Shown: positions 1 to 6,346 of the stretch, in pieces | Layout of the letters: every line of letters starts with the position of its first letter | Position numbering within the stretch: the first letter of the stretch is position 1 | Source of the DNA: Candidatus Stercoripulliclostridium merdigallinarum | Lineage (GTDB): Bacteria > Bacillota > Clostridia > Christensenellales > DTU072 | NCBI GenBank assembly: GCA_018714575.1 | Contig: DVNF01000148.1 | Location: forward strand, 1 to 10,466 | Direction of reading: 5' to 3' | Length of the DNA stretch: 10,466 bases | Notes under the pieces: generated by a model | The model's input: the letters and a program-made list of their open reading frames with translations, nothing else | Databases searched by the model: none | Told to the model about the DNA's origin: nothing | Made by a program: the position numbers and the translations under genes

Positions 1-438
1 GGCGCGGTCTTGGTAGATCCCGAGATCGGTAAAGCGGGCGACATAGATACCGCCATCGTCAATATGAAGCTAAGCAGCGGCGCGATAGCCGTCATCAATA
101 ACTGCCGCCGCGCTTCTTACGGTTACGACCAGAGGCTGGAAGCGTTCGGATCGTTGGGACAGGTCGAAGTACAAAACGACACTGACTCCACCGCAGTTAT
201 ATCGAACGCGGACGGAGTGACGAAGGAAAAGCCCAAATATTTCTTCCTGCAAAGATACATGGCGGCATACACGGCGGAGATCGAATCCTTCGTCCGTGCG
301 GTAGAAAACGATACCGACGTCGAAGTAGGAGTCATAGACGGCTTGGAACCCGTATTGATAGGGCTTGCCGCGACCCGCTCGGTGAAAGAGGGAAGACCGG
401 TAAAAATATCGGAACTGCGCGCCGAATACGGTCTGTAA
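1..438 (+). CDS. iolG: Inositol 2-dehydrogenase-like oxidoreductase, C-terminal part (5' end outside window)
   Basis: The reading frame is open from base 1 (residues GAVLVDPEIG...), so the gene starts before the window and the in-frame TTG at 10 is not its start. About 145 residues remain. They correspond to the C-terminal alpha/beta substrate domain of Gfo/Idh/MocA NAD(P)-dependent dehydrogenases. Specific resemblance to IolG (myo-inositol to scyllo-inosose, first step of inositol catabolism, cytoplasm) comes from the block LVDPEIGKAGDIDTA, the phrase YGYDQRLEAFGS, the segment KPKYFFLQRY and the ending GLEPVLIGLAATRSVKEGRPVK. The N-terminal Rossmann fold and catalytic Lys are not visible. 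Whether other iol genes lie upstream cannot be seen. The gene ends in a strong hairpin terminator. The family assignment is secure; the substrate (myo-inositol versus another inositol or sugar) is inferred from remembered family sequences. Confidence 0.8.
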   Translation, partial: GAVLVDPEIGKAGDIDTAIVNMKLSSGAIAVINNCRRASYGYDQRLEAFGSLGQVEVQNDTDSTAVISNADGVTKEKPKYFFLQRYMAAYTAEIESFVRAVENDTDVEVGVIDGLEPVLIGLAATRSVKEGRPVKISELRAEYGL

Positions 439-469
439 ATTAAAATTCATTAATACTCGGATATATTAG

Positions 470-508
470 AAAAGGCGGCAGACTTTACGCCGGCCGCCTT
501 TTCTTTTT
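470..508 (+). terminator. Intrinsic terminator of the iolG-like gene, shared with the convergent gene
   Basis: A perfect 10-bp stem pairs 470-479 (AAAAGGCGGC) with 493-502 (GCCGCCTTTT) around a 13-nt loop. On the plus strand TCTTTTT follows. The right arm lies inside the last codons of the minus-strand PAP2 gene, whose stop codon is at 485-487. Read on the minus strand the same hairpin is followed by only a short U run, so it may act weakly in both directions. Confidence 0.85.
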
Positions 509-1075
509 AAAAATCGATTTGCATTTTTCAACCGATTTCAGGTAACCTTTATTCAGGATAAAGTATCCCAAAATTAATTTTATTAAAAGGGCTATTATGA
601 TCGCCGCGGCGGTATCGGTAAAATAGTGCGCGCCCAAAGTTATGCGTGCCAGCGCCGTTGCCGTCACCCAAACGCATAATACGGCATTTAAAGTCGTGCG
701 CTTTTTTCCGGCGGACAGAAGCGGCGCAAATAAAAAGCCGCATGCCGCCATCGCCGTATGCCCGGAAGGGAAAGAATCGCCGCCCATGCCGAAAGCCATA
801 TTCCGATAATAGGCTTCGGGGGATGGCAGATCGGCAAAACGCATCCTGGCGGTTGATTCTTTTAAAATCAACACGATCAGCGCCGTCAGACAAGCTCCCG
901 AAATCAGATAGGCCCCGTTCGCGACGTCGCCGTCGCGCTTTTTAATGAAGCCGTAGATCAACAGACCTATGCCTACGGCGATCGCCGCATATCCCGGAAA
1001 CTTTGCAAATGCCGAAACGATCCGCGCCCAGGTCGCGCCGCTGTCGAACAGGAACTCAGATATATACAGATCCAT
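485..1075 (-). CDS. PAP2-superfamily membrane phosphatase
   Basis: A 196-residue integral membrane protein with the three PAP2/acid-phosphatase motifs in order: K72-x6-R79 followed by F80 (usually RP), PSGH at 103-106, and R144-x5-H150-x3-D154. H106 and H150 are the expected catalytic histidines and D154 completes the charge relay. Hydrophobic segments lie at about 28-44, 55-71, 107-121, 129-143 and 155-174, with a very basic C-terminus (KKKRRPA). Such proteins dephosphorylate lipid phosphates or pyrophosphates, for example undecaprenyl diphosphate (BcrC type) or phosphatidylglycerol phosphate; the sequence does not decide which. The ATG at 1075 is the only sensible start, because an in-frame TGA lies just upstream and the next Met is inside motif 1. 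No Shine-Dalgarno sequence is visible in the AT-rich 20 bases before it. It is flanked by terminators and probably transcribed alone. Confidence 0.9.
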   Translation of the reverse strand: MDLYISEFLFDSGATWARIVSAFAKFPGYAAIAVGIGLLIYGFIKKRDGDVANGAYLISGACLTALIVLILKESTARMRFADLPSPEAYYRNMAFGMGGDSFPSGHTAMAACGFLFAPLLSAGKKRTTLNAVLCVWVTATALARITLGAHYFTDTAAAIIIALLIKLILGYFILNKGYLKSVEKCKSIFKKKRRPA

Positions 1076-1112
1076 ATAAAATATATATTTGTTCCGTCAG
1101 CCGTTTAGAATA

Positions 1113-1146
1113 AATTAAAAATGAAAGCCGACCCTTTCGGATCGGC
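1113..1146 (-). terminator. Probable terminator of the 1185-2420 oxidoreductase gene
   Basis: The arms 1127-1134 and 1139-1146 form an 8-bp stem (GCCGA/TCGGC plus CC/GG, one C.A mismatch) with a four-base loop. On the minus strand it is followed by TTTCATTTTTAATTTA. It lies about 40 bases beyond the stop codon at 1185. Confidence 0.65.
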
Positions 1147-1184
1147 AGATTTTAAATAACAGCAGGATATATCGGCGTCGGATA

Positions 1185-2420
1185 CTATTTAATTTCAACG
1201 GACTGTCCCGTCTTTCTGGATTCTTCGGCGGCAAAAGCCATTTTATGCGACATAATGGTTTTGTCCATTGTGGAAATTCTGGGGGTCAGCTTGCCCGTTT
1301 CCATCAGGTGGATAAAGTCTTTGACTATGCCTTTATCGCCGCCCAGATGCCCGATACCTCTGTTGACGTGAACGGTCTTAGGCAATTCGCCCCAAATATT
1401 CAGTTTGAACTTTGCGGAAGAATCCTGACCGAATATTTCGCCTTTGGTACCCATGATATGAACGCGGCGGAAGCATCTGGCAGATTGCGCCGTCATTGTC
1501 AAAGTCGCGTTGACTTTGCCCATTTTGCACGAAACTACCTGGTTTTCCATAACGTCGTTGTCGCAAGCGTATACGCAACGGCCGTAGGGTGAAGTCTTTA
1601 ACGCTTCGATTATATCCTTTTTGGTGGGATTGCCCTTTGCGGTAACGACTTTGACGTGACCTATCAGCCAAGGAATGGTTTTTAATGTAGGTTTATAGTA
1701 CAATTTAGTCACTTCGTAGGGGCAAGTCTTTGCGTGGGGGCAACCGTCCATGCAACGATCGGTAGCGCCCTCGGGGCGGTTTTCGTGCAAGAAAACTCTG
1801 CGTTCGCCTACCGAATACACTCTGTCGCAGGGGGTGCCGGTGTAATAATAGAATAAATCCAGGTCGTGACAGCACTTAGCGAGTATCGAGGGTCCCGTTT
1901 CGTCCTCTCTGCGCCAATTTCCGCGAACGTAGGAATGAGAGAAATGCCAATATCCTACGTTTTCCGTTTGATTTATATTCGTGATTTCGCCGATCGCTCC
2001 GGAATCGATGACTTGTTTGATCTTGTCGTAGAACGGAGCGTATCGCAACACGTGGCAAACTACCATGTTTAAACCTTTTTCGCGACTTATCCTTTCCAAT
2101 TCCTCACATTCGGACAGGTGCGGAGATACCGGTTTTTCGCACAGCAAATGATAGCCCAGGTTCAAGCCGGCAACCGCATGGCGGTAGTGGTCGCGGTCCT
2201 GCGTGGAAATTACCAAAGCGTCCGCAAGCTTACCCGCCGCGAAAAAATCCTTTTCGTCCGTGAACGCCATGTTTTCCGCTATACCGTACTTATTGCGGAT
2301 ATAAGCTAACATTCCGGGATTTTTTTCGCAAACGGCTGCGACTTTTGCACCTAAAGCGGTAAAGTTATGTGCATAGATCCTGCCTCTGTTTCCCAATCCG
2401 ATTATTGCCACAGTCAACAT
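1185..2420 (-). CDS. Gfo/Idh/MocA-family oxidoreductase with cysteine cluster
   Basis: A 411-residue cytoplasmic NAD(P)-dependent sugar/polyol dehydrogenase-like protein. The N-terminal Rossmann fold shows GLGNRG at 8-13. The conserved EKP dinucleotide/catalytic motif is at 95-97 (K96 the expected general acid/base), and CCHDLD at 183-188 supplies the catalytic His/Asp region. The C-terminal domain contains a cysteine cluster C223-x3-C227-x5-C233 (in GCPHAKTCPY) and C282/C286 in the segment GRCVYACDNDV. I remember this pattern from one branch of the family, where it may bind a metal, but its role is inferred. The start at 2420 is supported by the strong ribosome site GGAGGAAG at 2426-2433, five bases upstream. 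The substrate cannot be told; relatives act on glycosides, inositols or amino sugars. It is a different branch from the iolG-like gene at the left edge. Hairpins bound it on both sides, suggesting a single-gene unit. Confidence 0.88.
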   Translation of the reverse strand: MLTVAIIGLGNRGRIYAHNFTALGAKVAAVCEKNPGMLAYIRNKYGIAENMAFTDEKDFFAAGKLADALVISTQDRDHYRHAVAGLNLGYHLLCEKPVSPHLSECEELERISREKGLNMVVCHVLRYAPFYDKIKQVIDSGAIGEITNINQTENVGYWHFSHSYVRGNWRREDETGPSILAKCCHDLDLFYYYTGTPCDRVYSVGERRVFLHENRPEGATDRCMDGCPHAKTCPYEVTKLYYKPTLKTIPWLIGHVKVVTAKGNPTKKDIIEALKTSPYGRCVYACDNDVMENQVVSCKMGKVNATLTMTAQSARCFRRVHIMGTKGEIFGQDSSAKFKLNIWGELPKTVHVNRGIGHLGGDKGIVKDFIHLMETGKLTPRISTMDKTIMSHKMAFAAEESRKTGQSVEIK

Positions 2421-2460
2421 GGTAACTTCCTCCGTATAATTTTCAATATAAAAAGTCAGA

Positions 2461-2500
2461 TGAATATAAAGTATAAAGGCGCCGTCGGGGCGCCTTTATA
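2461..2500 (-). terminator. Strong intrinsic terminator of ftsH
   Basis: A perfect 12-bp inverted repeat pairs 2472-2483 (TATAAAGGCGCC) with 2489-2500 (GGCGCCTTTATA) around a 5-nt loop, 12 bases after the ftsH stop. The minus strand continues CTTTATATT. The 3' arm itself supplies a U run. The sequence is nearly symmetrical but no plus-strand gene ends here. Confidence 0.88.
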
Positions 2501-2511
2501 GCTTTTAAACG

Positions 2512-4770
2512 TTATTGTTTATTCGAGTTTTTATCGTCATCCGTTTCGTCGGGTTTATCTTCGGGACGGTCGGCTTTATCGGCTTTGTCGGCTTTATCGG
2601 TCTTGTCGGCGTTAACGTCTTTGCCGTCTTTGCCGTCCGTGGCGGAGGGATCCGACTCGATGACCTCTCTGATTTCTATCACGGGAGCGGCGTCCTCGTG
2701 ACGATCGGTTTCGGAAGTCTTTTCCTTTTCGGGAACGATTATGGCGTTCGCGTTGCCTAAGGGCGCGGCTTTTTTTCTAAGGGCTTCGGCTCTTTCGCGG
2801 GCTTCGCGTTCCTTTCTTGCCGCCTCTTCGGCTTTTTCCTTGGCTTCGCGTTCGCGGTCCTGTTTCTTCTTTTCTATATATGCGCTGACTTCTTTAGCGC
2901 TCTTACCTTCGATCAGCAGGTCGACTTCGTCGCCGTATATGGTTTCGTGTTCGTACAATAATTCCACCATAGCGTGCAGAATGGATACGTTCTTTTCCAA
3001 AACGTCATACGCTCTGGCATAAGCGGTATCGACTATCTTTCGGATCTCGGTATCGATAATTGCGGCGACTTCGTCGGAGTAGCTGGCTTGAGTTTGATAA
3101 TCTCTGCCGATGAACACTTCCTGTTCGCCGCCGTAGTAGACGTTGGACAGGGCAGGGGACATACCCCATTCGGTGACCATGCTGCGCGCCATGGAAGTCG
3201 CTTGTTTGATATCCTGCGAAGCGCCCGTAGTAATATCCTTTATTATCAACGCTTCTGCGGCTCTGCCGCCCATCGTCATTGCGATAGTGTCCTGCAAATG
3301 CGACAAAGTCATGTGCGAATCGTCGGATTTAGGACGTGAAATCGTATATCCCGCCGCCATTCCGCGCGGAATGATCGAAACTTCCTGTACGGCGTCGCAG
3401 TTTTTCAACAAACGTCCCACCAAAGCGTGACCGGCTTCGTGATACGCGGTGATGCGTTTATCCTTTTCGGTAACTACGCGGCTGCGCTTTTGCGGACCGG
3501 CAATGACCTTGTTGATGCCTTCCAAAATATCGTTCATCTGAATAATCTTTCTGCCGGCCCTTGCCGCTATGATAGCCGCTTCGTTCAACAGATTTTCGAT
3601 ATCCGCGCCGCTGAATCCTGTGGTCAGGCGCGCAAGGTTTTTAAAATCGACCTCGGGAGAGAGGGGTTTGTTCCTGGCGTGGACTTTGAATATGGCTTCG
3701 CGGCCCTTGACGTCGGGTAGGTTGACAAAAATTTGTCTGTCGAATCTGCCGGGACGCAACAATGCGGGATCCAATACGTCGGCACGGTTCGTAGCCGCCA
3801 TAATGACTATGGCTTCGTTCTCTTCGAAACCGTCCATTTGCACCAACAATTGGTTCAGGGTTTGTTCTCTTTCGTCGTTGCCGCCGCCCAGGCCTGCGCC
3901 TCTCTTTCTGCCAACGGCGTCGATTTCGTCGATAAAGACGATACAAGGCTGAGTCTTTTTGGCTTGGTTAAACAGATCTCTGACGCGGCTGGCGCCTACG
4001 CCTACGAACATTTCGACAAAGTCCGAACCGGATATGGAATAAAAGGGTACGCCCGCTTCGCCGGCAACAGCCTTTGCAAACAAAGTTTTACCCGTTCCGG
4101 GAGGACCGACCAACAAAACGCCTTTAGGCACTCTGGCGCCAACGTCGCGGAACTTTTTGGGGGATTTCAGGAATTCTACGATCTCCTGCAATTCCACCTT
4201 TTCTTCTTCGGCTCCGGCTACGTCGGAAAAACGCACTTTGACGTTTTCGGAAACTTTGGACTTCGTCTTTCCGAAGTTCAGCGCGCCGCCCGCGCCGCCT
4301 TGTTTCCTGATGGAAATTATCATATAAATTGCAAGTCCGCCCAGGATCAACAGCATCAGGATCGGGAAAATATAACTGCTGAAATTATTGTTTTGCGGTC
4401 CGTTCAGCCAAATAGTCGGCAAAGTCGCCGCCGAAGAGTTTTCTGCTTTTTCATTGTACTGTTCGATCGCCTTTACAAGGTCGTCGCGGTAAATGGTTAT
4501 ACAGGTAGCGCTTGCAAACCTGCCTTGTTCGAAGTTCGCAATATTTCTTTCGTCCGTTTCGCTTTTATATAAAACGTTTACGGTGTAAGAATCGGTAAAG
4601 TAGATCCCCGAAACGTTACCGCTTTCGATTTGTTCCAACAACTCGTCATAGGACAACTTCTCCACCGAAGAACGGTTTAGGTTGGTTATCAGTAACGCCA
4701 ACAGTACTATAACGACTATTGCGGCGATGACGATGAAAATAATTCTTTTAGTATTGGGTTTTCCTTCCAT
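2512..4770 (-). CDS. ftsH: ATP-dependent zinc metalloprotease FtsH
   Basis: A membrane-anchored AAA+ protease that unfolds and degrades damaged membrane proteins and some regulators as a hexamer. Its 752 residues show the full family order: membrane helix 1 (about 9-29), an extracytoplasmic domain (30-130), helix 2 (about 132-154), Walker A GPPGTGKT at 222-229, Walker B IVFIDEID at 277-284, second region of homology near 327-345 with the arginine fingers in RPGRFDRQ, the zinc site HEAGH at 444-448 with E445 catalytic, and the third zinc ligand D520 in TTGASQDIKQAT. The family is usually about 600-680 residues. The excess is C-terminal: a Lys/Glu/Arg/Ala-rich probable coiled coil (633-668) and a disordered acidic tail (669-752) ending in KAD repeats. 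The ATG at 4770 is preceded by AGGT eight bases upstream. The tilS-hpt genes often found before ftsH in Bacillota are absent. Confidence 0.98.
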   Translation of the reverse strand: MEGKPNTKRIIFIVIAAIVVIVLLALLITNLNRSSVEKLSYDELLEQIESGNVSGIYFTDSYTVNVLYKSETDERNIANFEQGRFASATCITIYRDDLVKAIEQYNEKAENSSAATLPTIWLNGPQNNNFSSYIFPILMLLILGGLAIYMIISIRKQGGAGGALNFGKTKSKVSENVKVRFSDVAGAEEEKVELQEIVEFLKSPKKFRDVGARVPKGVLLVGPPGTGKTLFAKAVAGEAGVPFYSISGSDFVEMFVGVGASRVRDLFNQAKKTQPCIVFIDEIDAVGRKRGAGLGGGNDEREQTLNQLLVQMDGFEENEAIVIMAATNRADVLDPALLRPGRFDRQIFVNLPDVKGREAIFKVHARNKPLSPEVDFKNLARLTTGFSGADIENLLNEAAIIAARAGRKIIQMNDILEGINKVIAGPQKRSRVVTEKDKRITAYHEAGHALVGRLLKNCDAVQEVSIIPRGMAAGYTISRPKSDDSHMTLSHLQDTIAMTMGGRAAEALIIKDITTGASQDIKQATSMARSMVTEWGMSPALSNVYYGGEQEVFIGRDYQTQASYSDEVAAIIDTEIRKIVDTAYARAYDVLEKNVSILHAMVELLYEHETIYGDEVDLLIEGKSAKEVSAYIEKKKQDREREAKEKAEEAARKEREARERAEALRKKAAPLGNANAIIVPEKEKTSETDRHEDAAPVIEIREVIESDPSATDGKDGKDVNADKTDKADKADKADRPEDKPDETDDDKNSNKQ
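2570..2614 (-). repeat. 9-nt tandem repeat encoding the KAD tail of FtsH
   Basis: Five consecutive 9-nt units are seen on the plus strand: TCGGCTTTA, TCGGCTTTG, TCGGCTTTA, TCGGTCTTG and TCGGCGTTA. On the coding strand they give the low-complexity run (T)DKADKADKAD near residues 719-734. The unit is a multiple of three, so copy-number change would lengthen or shorten the tail without a frameshift. A looser GTCTTTGCC-like repeat continues to about 2640. Confidence 0.85.
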
Positions 4771-4822
4771 TTATTTACCTGCTTCTCTGCCTTACCTAAA
4801 TATAATAAGACGAATTTGAGTA

Positions 4823-4852
4823 ATTATAACATAAATAAAATAAAAAAGTAAA
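4823..4852 (-). promoter_or_regulatory. Probable sigma-A promoter of ftsH
   Basis: On the minus strand the -10 is TATAAT (4823-4828) preceded by TGT, an extended -10. The candidate -35 is TTTACT (4847-4852) at 18-bp spacing. The -10 is a perfect match and the -35 matches four of six. It lies about 50 bases upstream of the ftsH start codon. Confidence 0.7.
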
Positions 4853-4890
4853 GTGATAAGACGTTGAACAATACGCGAAAGGAAATCAAA

Positions 4891-4947
4891 TGTAGAAAAA
4901 TAAAAAGCTTCCGATCTCTGCAAGCGAATTTACAGGATCGAAAGCTT
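4891..4947 (-). terminator. Intrinsic terminator of the acetyltransferase gene
   Basis: The arms 4905-4916 (AAGCTTCCGATC) and 4936-4947 (GATCGAAAGCTT) pair over 12 bp with one mismatch around a 19-nt loop. On the minus strand the stem is followed by the T-rich run TTTATTTTTC. It begins 20 bases beyond the stop codon at 4967. Confidence 0.8.
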
Positions 4948-4966
4948 CGTTTAGGCGTCAGCTCGG

Positions 4967-5527
4967 TCAGCACTCCGTTGCGAACAAGATACTGCCGAAA
5001 AGTTTCTTTTTTTCTTGAAAACCGTACTTGCGGTAAAAGTTTACGCCTTTTACGTTGTCGGCGGAGCAGGTCAAAAAAACTCCCGGCACGGCGTCTTCCC
5101 TCAGCTTTTGCCTTAAAGTGTCCACCAAAGCGGTACCTATGCCCATACGTTGACCTTCGGGAAGAATGTCTATATGTAAATGGGCGGGGTATTCGTTTTT
5201 CAATTTTCCGACAAACAGTTTGTTCAGTTTCAACGATATAAAAGTCGCGGGATCGCTTTTTAACAGCTTTTGCGAATAGGGTAGATCGGATGAAAAATAA
5301 CGGCGATAATAATCGTCGAAATCGGGGGCGCACAGAATATACCCGATAGGTTGGTCGCTGTCGTTTACGGCAACGAAGCAATAATCGGGACAGACGTCGA
5401 TATAAAAATCCAAATAAGCCGCGAATAACGCGTCGCGCTTTTTATCGGTATCGAACGCCGGGGCGGTTTTCAAACAGATAAACCTTAATCTTTCCTTATC
5501 GCGAGGTTCGTAAGCTCTAATTTCCAT
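4967..5527 (-). CDS. GNAT-family N-acetyltransferase
   Basis: A 186-residue cytoplasmic protein with one GNAT acetyl-CoA fold. The N-terminal strand and helix (IRAYEPRDKERLRFICLKTA) lead to motif A: the strand YPAHLHIDILP at 113-123 and the pyrophosphate-binding loop QRMGIG at 126-131. Motif B follows with N158, Y165 and YGF at 168-170. The IRxYxPxD...ICxxT start combined with YPAHLHIDILP resembles the bacterial GNAT branch related to the C-terminal acetyltransferase-like domain of O-GlcNAcase. This is from memory and the substrate is unknown. Translation starts at the ATG at 5527; no strong Shine-Dalgarno sequence is visible, only GGA about 20 bases upstream. An inverted repeat CCCG-AA-CGGG at 5566-5575 lies in its leader. 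Terminators on both sides indicate a monocistronic unit. Confidence 0.9.
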   Translation of the reverse strand: MEIRAYEPRDKERLRFICLKTAPAFDTDKKRDALFAAYLDFYIDVCPDYCFVAVNDSDQPIGYILCAPDFDDYYRRYFSSDLPYSQKLLKSDPATFISLKLNKLFVGKLKNEYPAHLHIDILPEGQRMGIGTALVDTLRQKLREDAVPGVFLTCSADNVKGVNFYRKYGFQEKKKLFGSILFATEC

Positions 5528-5587
5528 AAATGCAATTTAGGTATCCTATAAATAAAATTAGGAAGCCCGAACGGGGCGTTTTGTGTG

Positions 5588-5628
5588 AAAATAAATAAAA
5601 ATAAAAGCGGCATCACAGCCGCCTTTAT
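5588..5628 (-). terminator. Intrinsic terminator of the ferredoxin gene
   Basis: The arms 5601-5611 (ATAAAAGCGGC) and 5618-5628 (GCCGCCTTTAT) pair over 11 bp with one A.C mismatch around a 6-nt loop. On the minus strand it is followed by a T-rich run (TTTTATTTATTTTC). It lies seven bases after the stop codon at 5635. Confidence 0.85.
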
Positions 5629-5634
5629 TTAAAA

Positions 5635-5811
5635 TTATTCTTCGCTGATCGCATCCGAGGGGCAAGCACCGGCGCAAGCTCCGCAGGACAGGCATTCATC
5701 AGCATTGATCTGACATATACCTTCGTCGTTGGCAGAGATAGCGGAAACGGGGCAAGTGTCGGCGCAAGTGCCGCAACCTATGCATTTTTCCTTATCGATT
5801 ACGTATGCCAT
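5635..5811 (-). CDS. Small 2[4Fe-4S] ferredoxin
   Basis: A 58-residue clostridial-type bacterial ferredoxin, a soluble low-potential electron carrier used by enzymes such as pyruvate:ferredoxin oxidoreductase, hydrogenase or radical SAM proteins. The gene is too short for a usual ORF length cut-off but is clear. The two cluster motifs are C10-x2-C13-x2-C16-x3-C20-P (CIGCGTCADTCP) and C40-x2-C43-x2-C46-x3-C50-P (CLSCGACAGACP). Each has the full four cysteines and the proline, and the two halves show the pseudo-twofold repeat of the family. One extra cysteine, C33, precedes the second motif. The ATG at 5811 has a strong ribosome site AGGAGAG (5817-5823) and a near-consensus promoter. It has its own terminator, so it is probably an abundant single-gene transcript. 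The redox partner cannot be named. Confidence 0.95.
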   Translation of the reverse strand: MAYVIDKEKCIGCGTCADTCPVSAISANDEGICQINADECLSCGACAGACPSDAISEE

Positions 5812-5845
5812 AAAATCTCTCCTTTTATATTTTGATTTCTATACT

Positions 5846-5874
5846 ATTTTACAACGCAAAAGGGGCAATGTCAA
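5846..5874 (-). promoter_or_regulatory. Sigma-A promoter of the ferredoxin gene
   Basis: On the minus strand there is a perfect -35 TTGACA (5869-5874), a 17-bp spacer and -10 TAAAAT (5846-5851, five of six). The start codon is about 35 bases downstream of the -10. This is one of the best promoter matches in the window. Confidence 0.88.
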
Positions 5875-6036
5875 TAAATGATAATAAATATATCGAATAT
5901 TATTTACTCGACGGGCGATGAAACCGTGTGAAACCGTTTGTTCTAATACAGAAGGTATATTACGGTCGCGCGTCTAAAGCAAGAGGTTTCGGGGGGATTC
6001 CCAACGCTATAGTCGGGCAGCTATGTTCGCAGGGCG
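5875..6036. other. Gene-free stretch, GC-richer and partly structured
   Basis: About 160 bases lie between the ferredoxin promoter and the terminator of the next minus-strand gene. No convincing ORF is present; a 19-codon frame from an ATG at 5918 lacks a ribosome site. The right half is clearly less AT-rich than neighbouring spacers and contains short complementary segments: GAAACC (5920-5925 and 5930-5935) against GGTTTC (5986-5991), ACCGT against ACGGT, and TTCT-N5-AGAA. It could be an upstream regulatory region for the ferredoxin gene, a small RNA or a decayed gene. I cannot decide. Confidence 0.4.
5919..5938. repeat. Tandem 10-nt direct repeat upstream of the ferredoxin promoter
   Basis: Two adjacent copies of TGAAACCGT(G/T), at 5919-5928 and 5929-5938, differ only in the last base. 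They lie 45-64 bases upstream of the ferredoxin -35 box. One helical turn apart, they could bind an activator or repressor on one DNA face, but this is speculative. Confidence 0.5.
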
Positions 6037-6066
6037 AAAAAAGCGCCCGATCCGTAAGACGGGCGC
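6037..6066 (-). terminator. Intrinsic terminator of the small membrane protein gene
   Basis: A perfect 7-bp GC-rich stem pairs 6043-6049 (GCGCCCG) with 6060-6066 (CGGGCGC) around a 10-nt loop. On the minus strand six U residues follow directly (6042-6037). It lies 30 bases after the stop codon at 6097. Confidence 0.88.
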
Positions 6067-6096
6067 AACCTTAACGTATGCTGAGCTATTTTCAGA

Positions 6097-6318
6097 TTAC
6101 TGTAACAATAACTTCTTAAACAGTAACACCCACACCAAATCTATCCAACCGAATACTAAGCCGAAAATAGTGACGATTATGCTGATTATCAAACGCACGG
6201 TACCGCCTTTTTTCAAATAAGTCGACCATCTGACCAAAATTTCGGTAATCCAGTTGACGCCGGGGATCAGCAGTAAAATAATTTGAACCAAACGGCTCTG
6301 TTTGTTAAACCAAGTCAT
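6097..6318 (-). CDS. Small two-helix membrane protein of unknown function
   Basis: A 73-residue hydrophobic protein that I do not recognise by name. It has a short basic start (MTWFNKQSR), a first membrane segment at about 9-24 with a PG break at 19-20, a polar loop rich in Arg, Lys and Gly (30-42, WSTYLKKGG), a second membrane segment at about 43-68, and a basic end (KKLLLQ). A single acidic residue, D60 in GWID, sits within the second helix. The layout recalls Pmp3/YqaE-like stress peptides, but I see no convincing shared motif. Evidence that it is a real gene is good: a GGAGGT ribosome site at 6325-6330 seven bases before the ATG, a near-consensus promoter and a strong terminator. It is transcribed alone, which fits a constitutively expressed membrane peptide. 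Confidence 0.85.
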   Translation of the reverse strand: MTWFNKQSRLVQIILLLIPGVNWITEILVRWSTYLKKGGTVRLIISIIVTIFGLVFGWIDLVWVLLFKKLLLQ

Positions 6319-6346
6319 GTCAATACCTCCATATTCTTATATATAA

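Noticed and set aside
10..438. Complete small gene starting with TTG at 10
   Set aside because: The frame is open to base 1 and the residues before the TTG continue the IolG-like match, so this is the 3' end of a longer gene.
3733..4572. Long plus-strand open frame (279 codons) opposite ftsH
   Set aside because: It lies fully inside the antisense of ftsH, has no ribosome site or family resemblance, and is explained by the codon bias of ftsH.
4824..5381. Arg/Ser-rich minus-strand open frame of 185 codons
   Set aside because: It overlaps the acetyltransferase in another frame, is low-complexity and basic, and extends through the terminator and into the ftsH promoter region.
5561..5580. Terminator on the plus strand at the CCCG-AA-CGGG inverted repeat
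   Set aside because: No plus-strand gene ends here and the stem is very short; it may be a leader feature of the acetyltransferase gene but cannot be supported as a terminator.
5918..5977. 19-codon frame from an ATG at 5918 on the plus strand
   Set aside because: There is no ribosome site, no promoter and no recognisable product; it is within chance expectation.
6023..6220. Plus-strand 65-codon frame opposite the small membrane protein
   Set aside because: It runs through the minus-strand terminator and most of the antisense of the membrane protein gene. The minus-strand gene has a promoter, ribosome site and terminator, and this frame has none.
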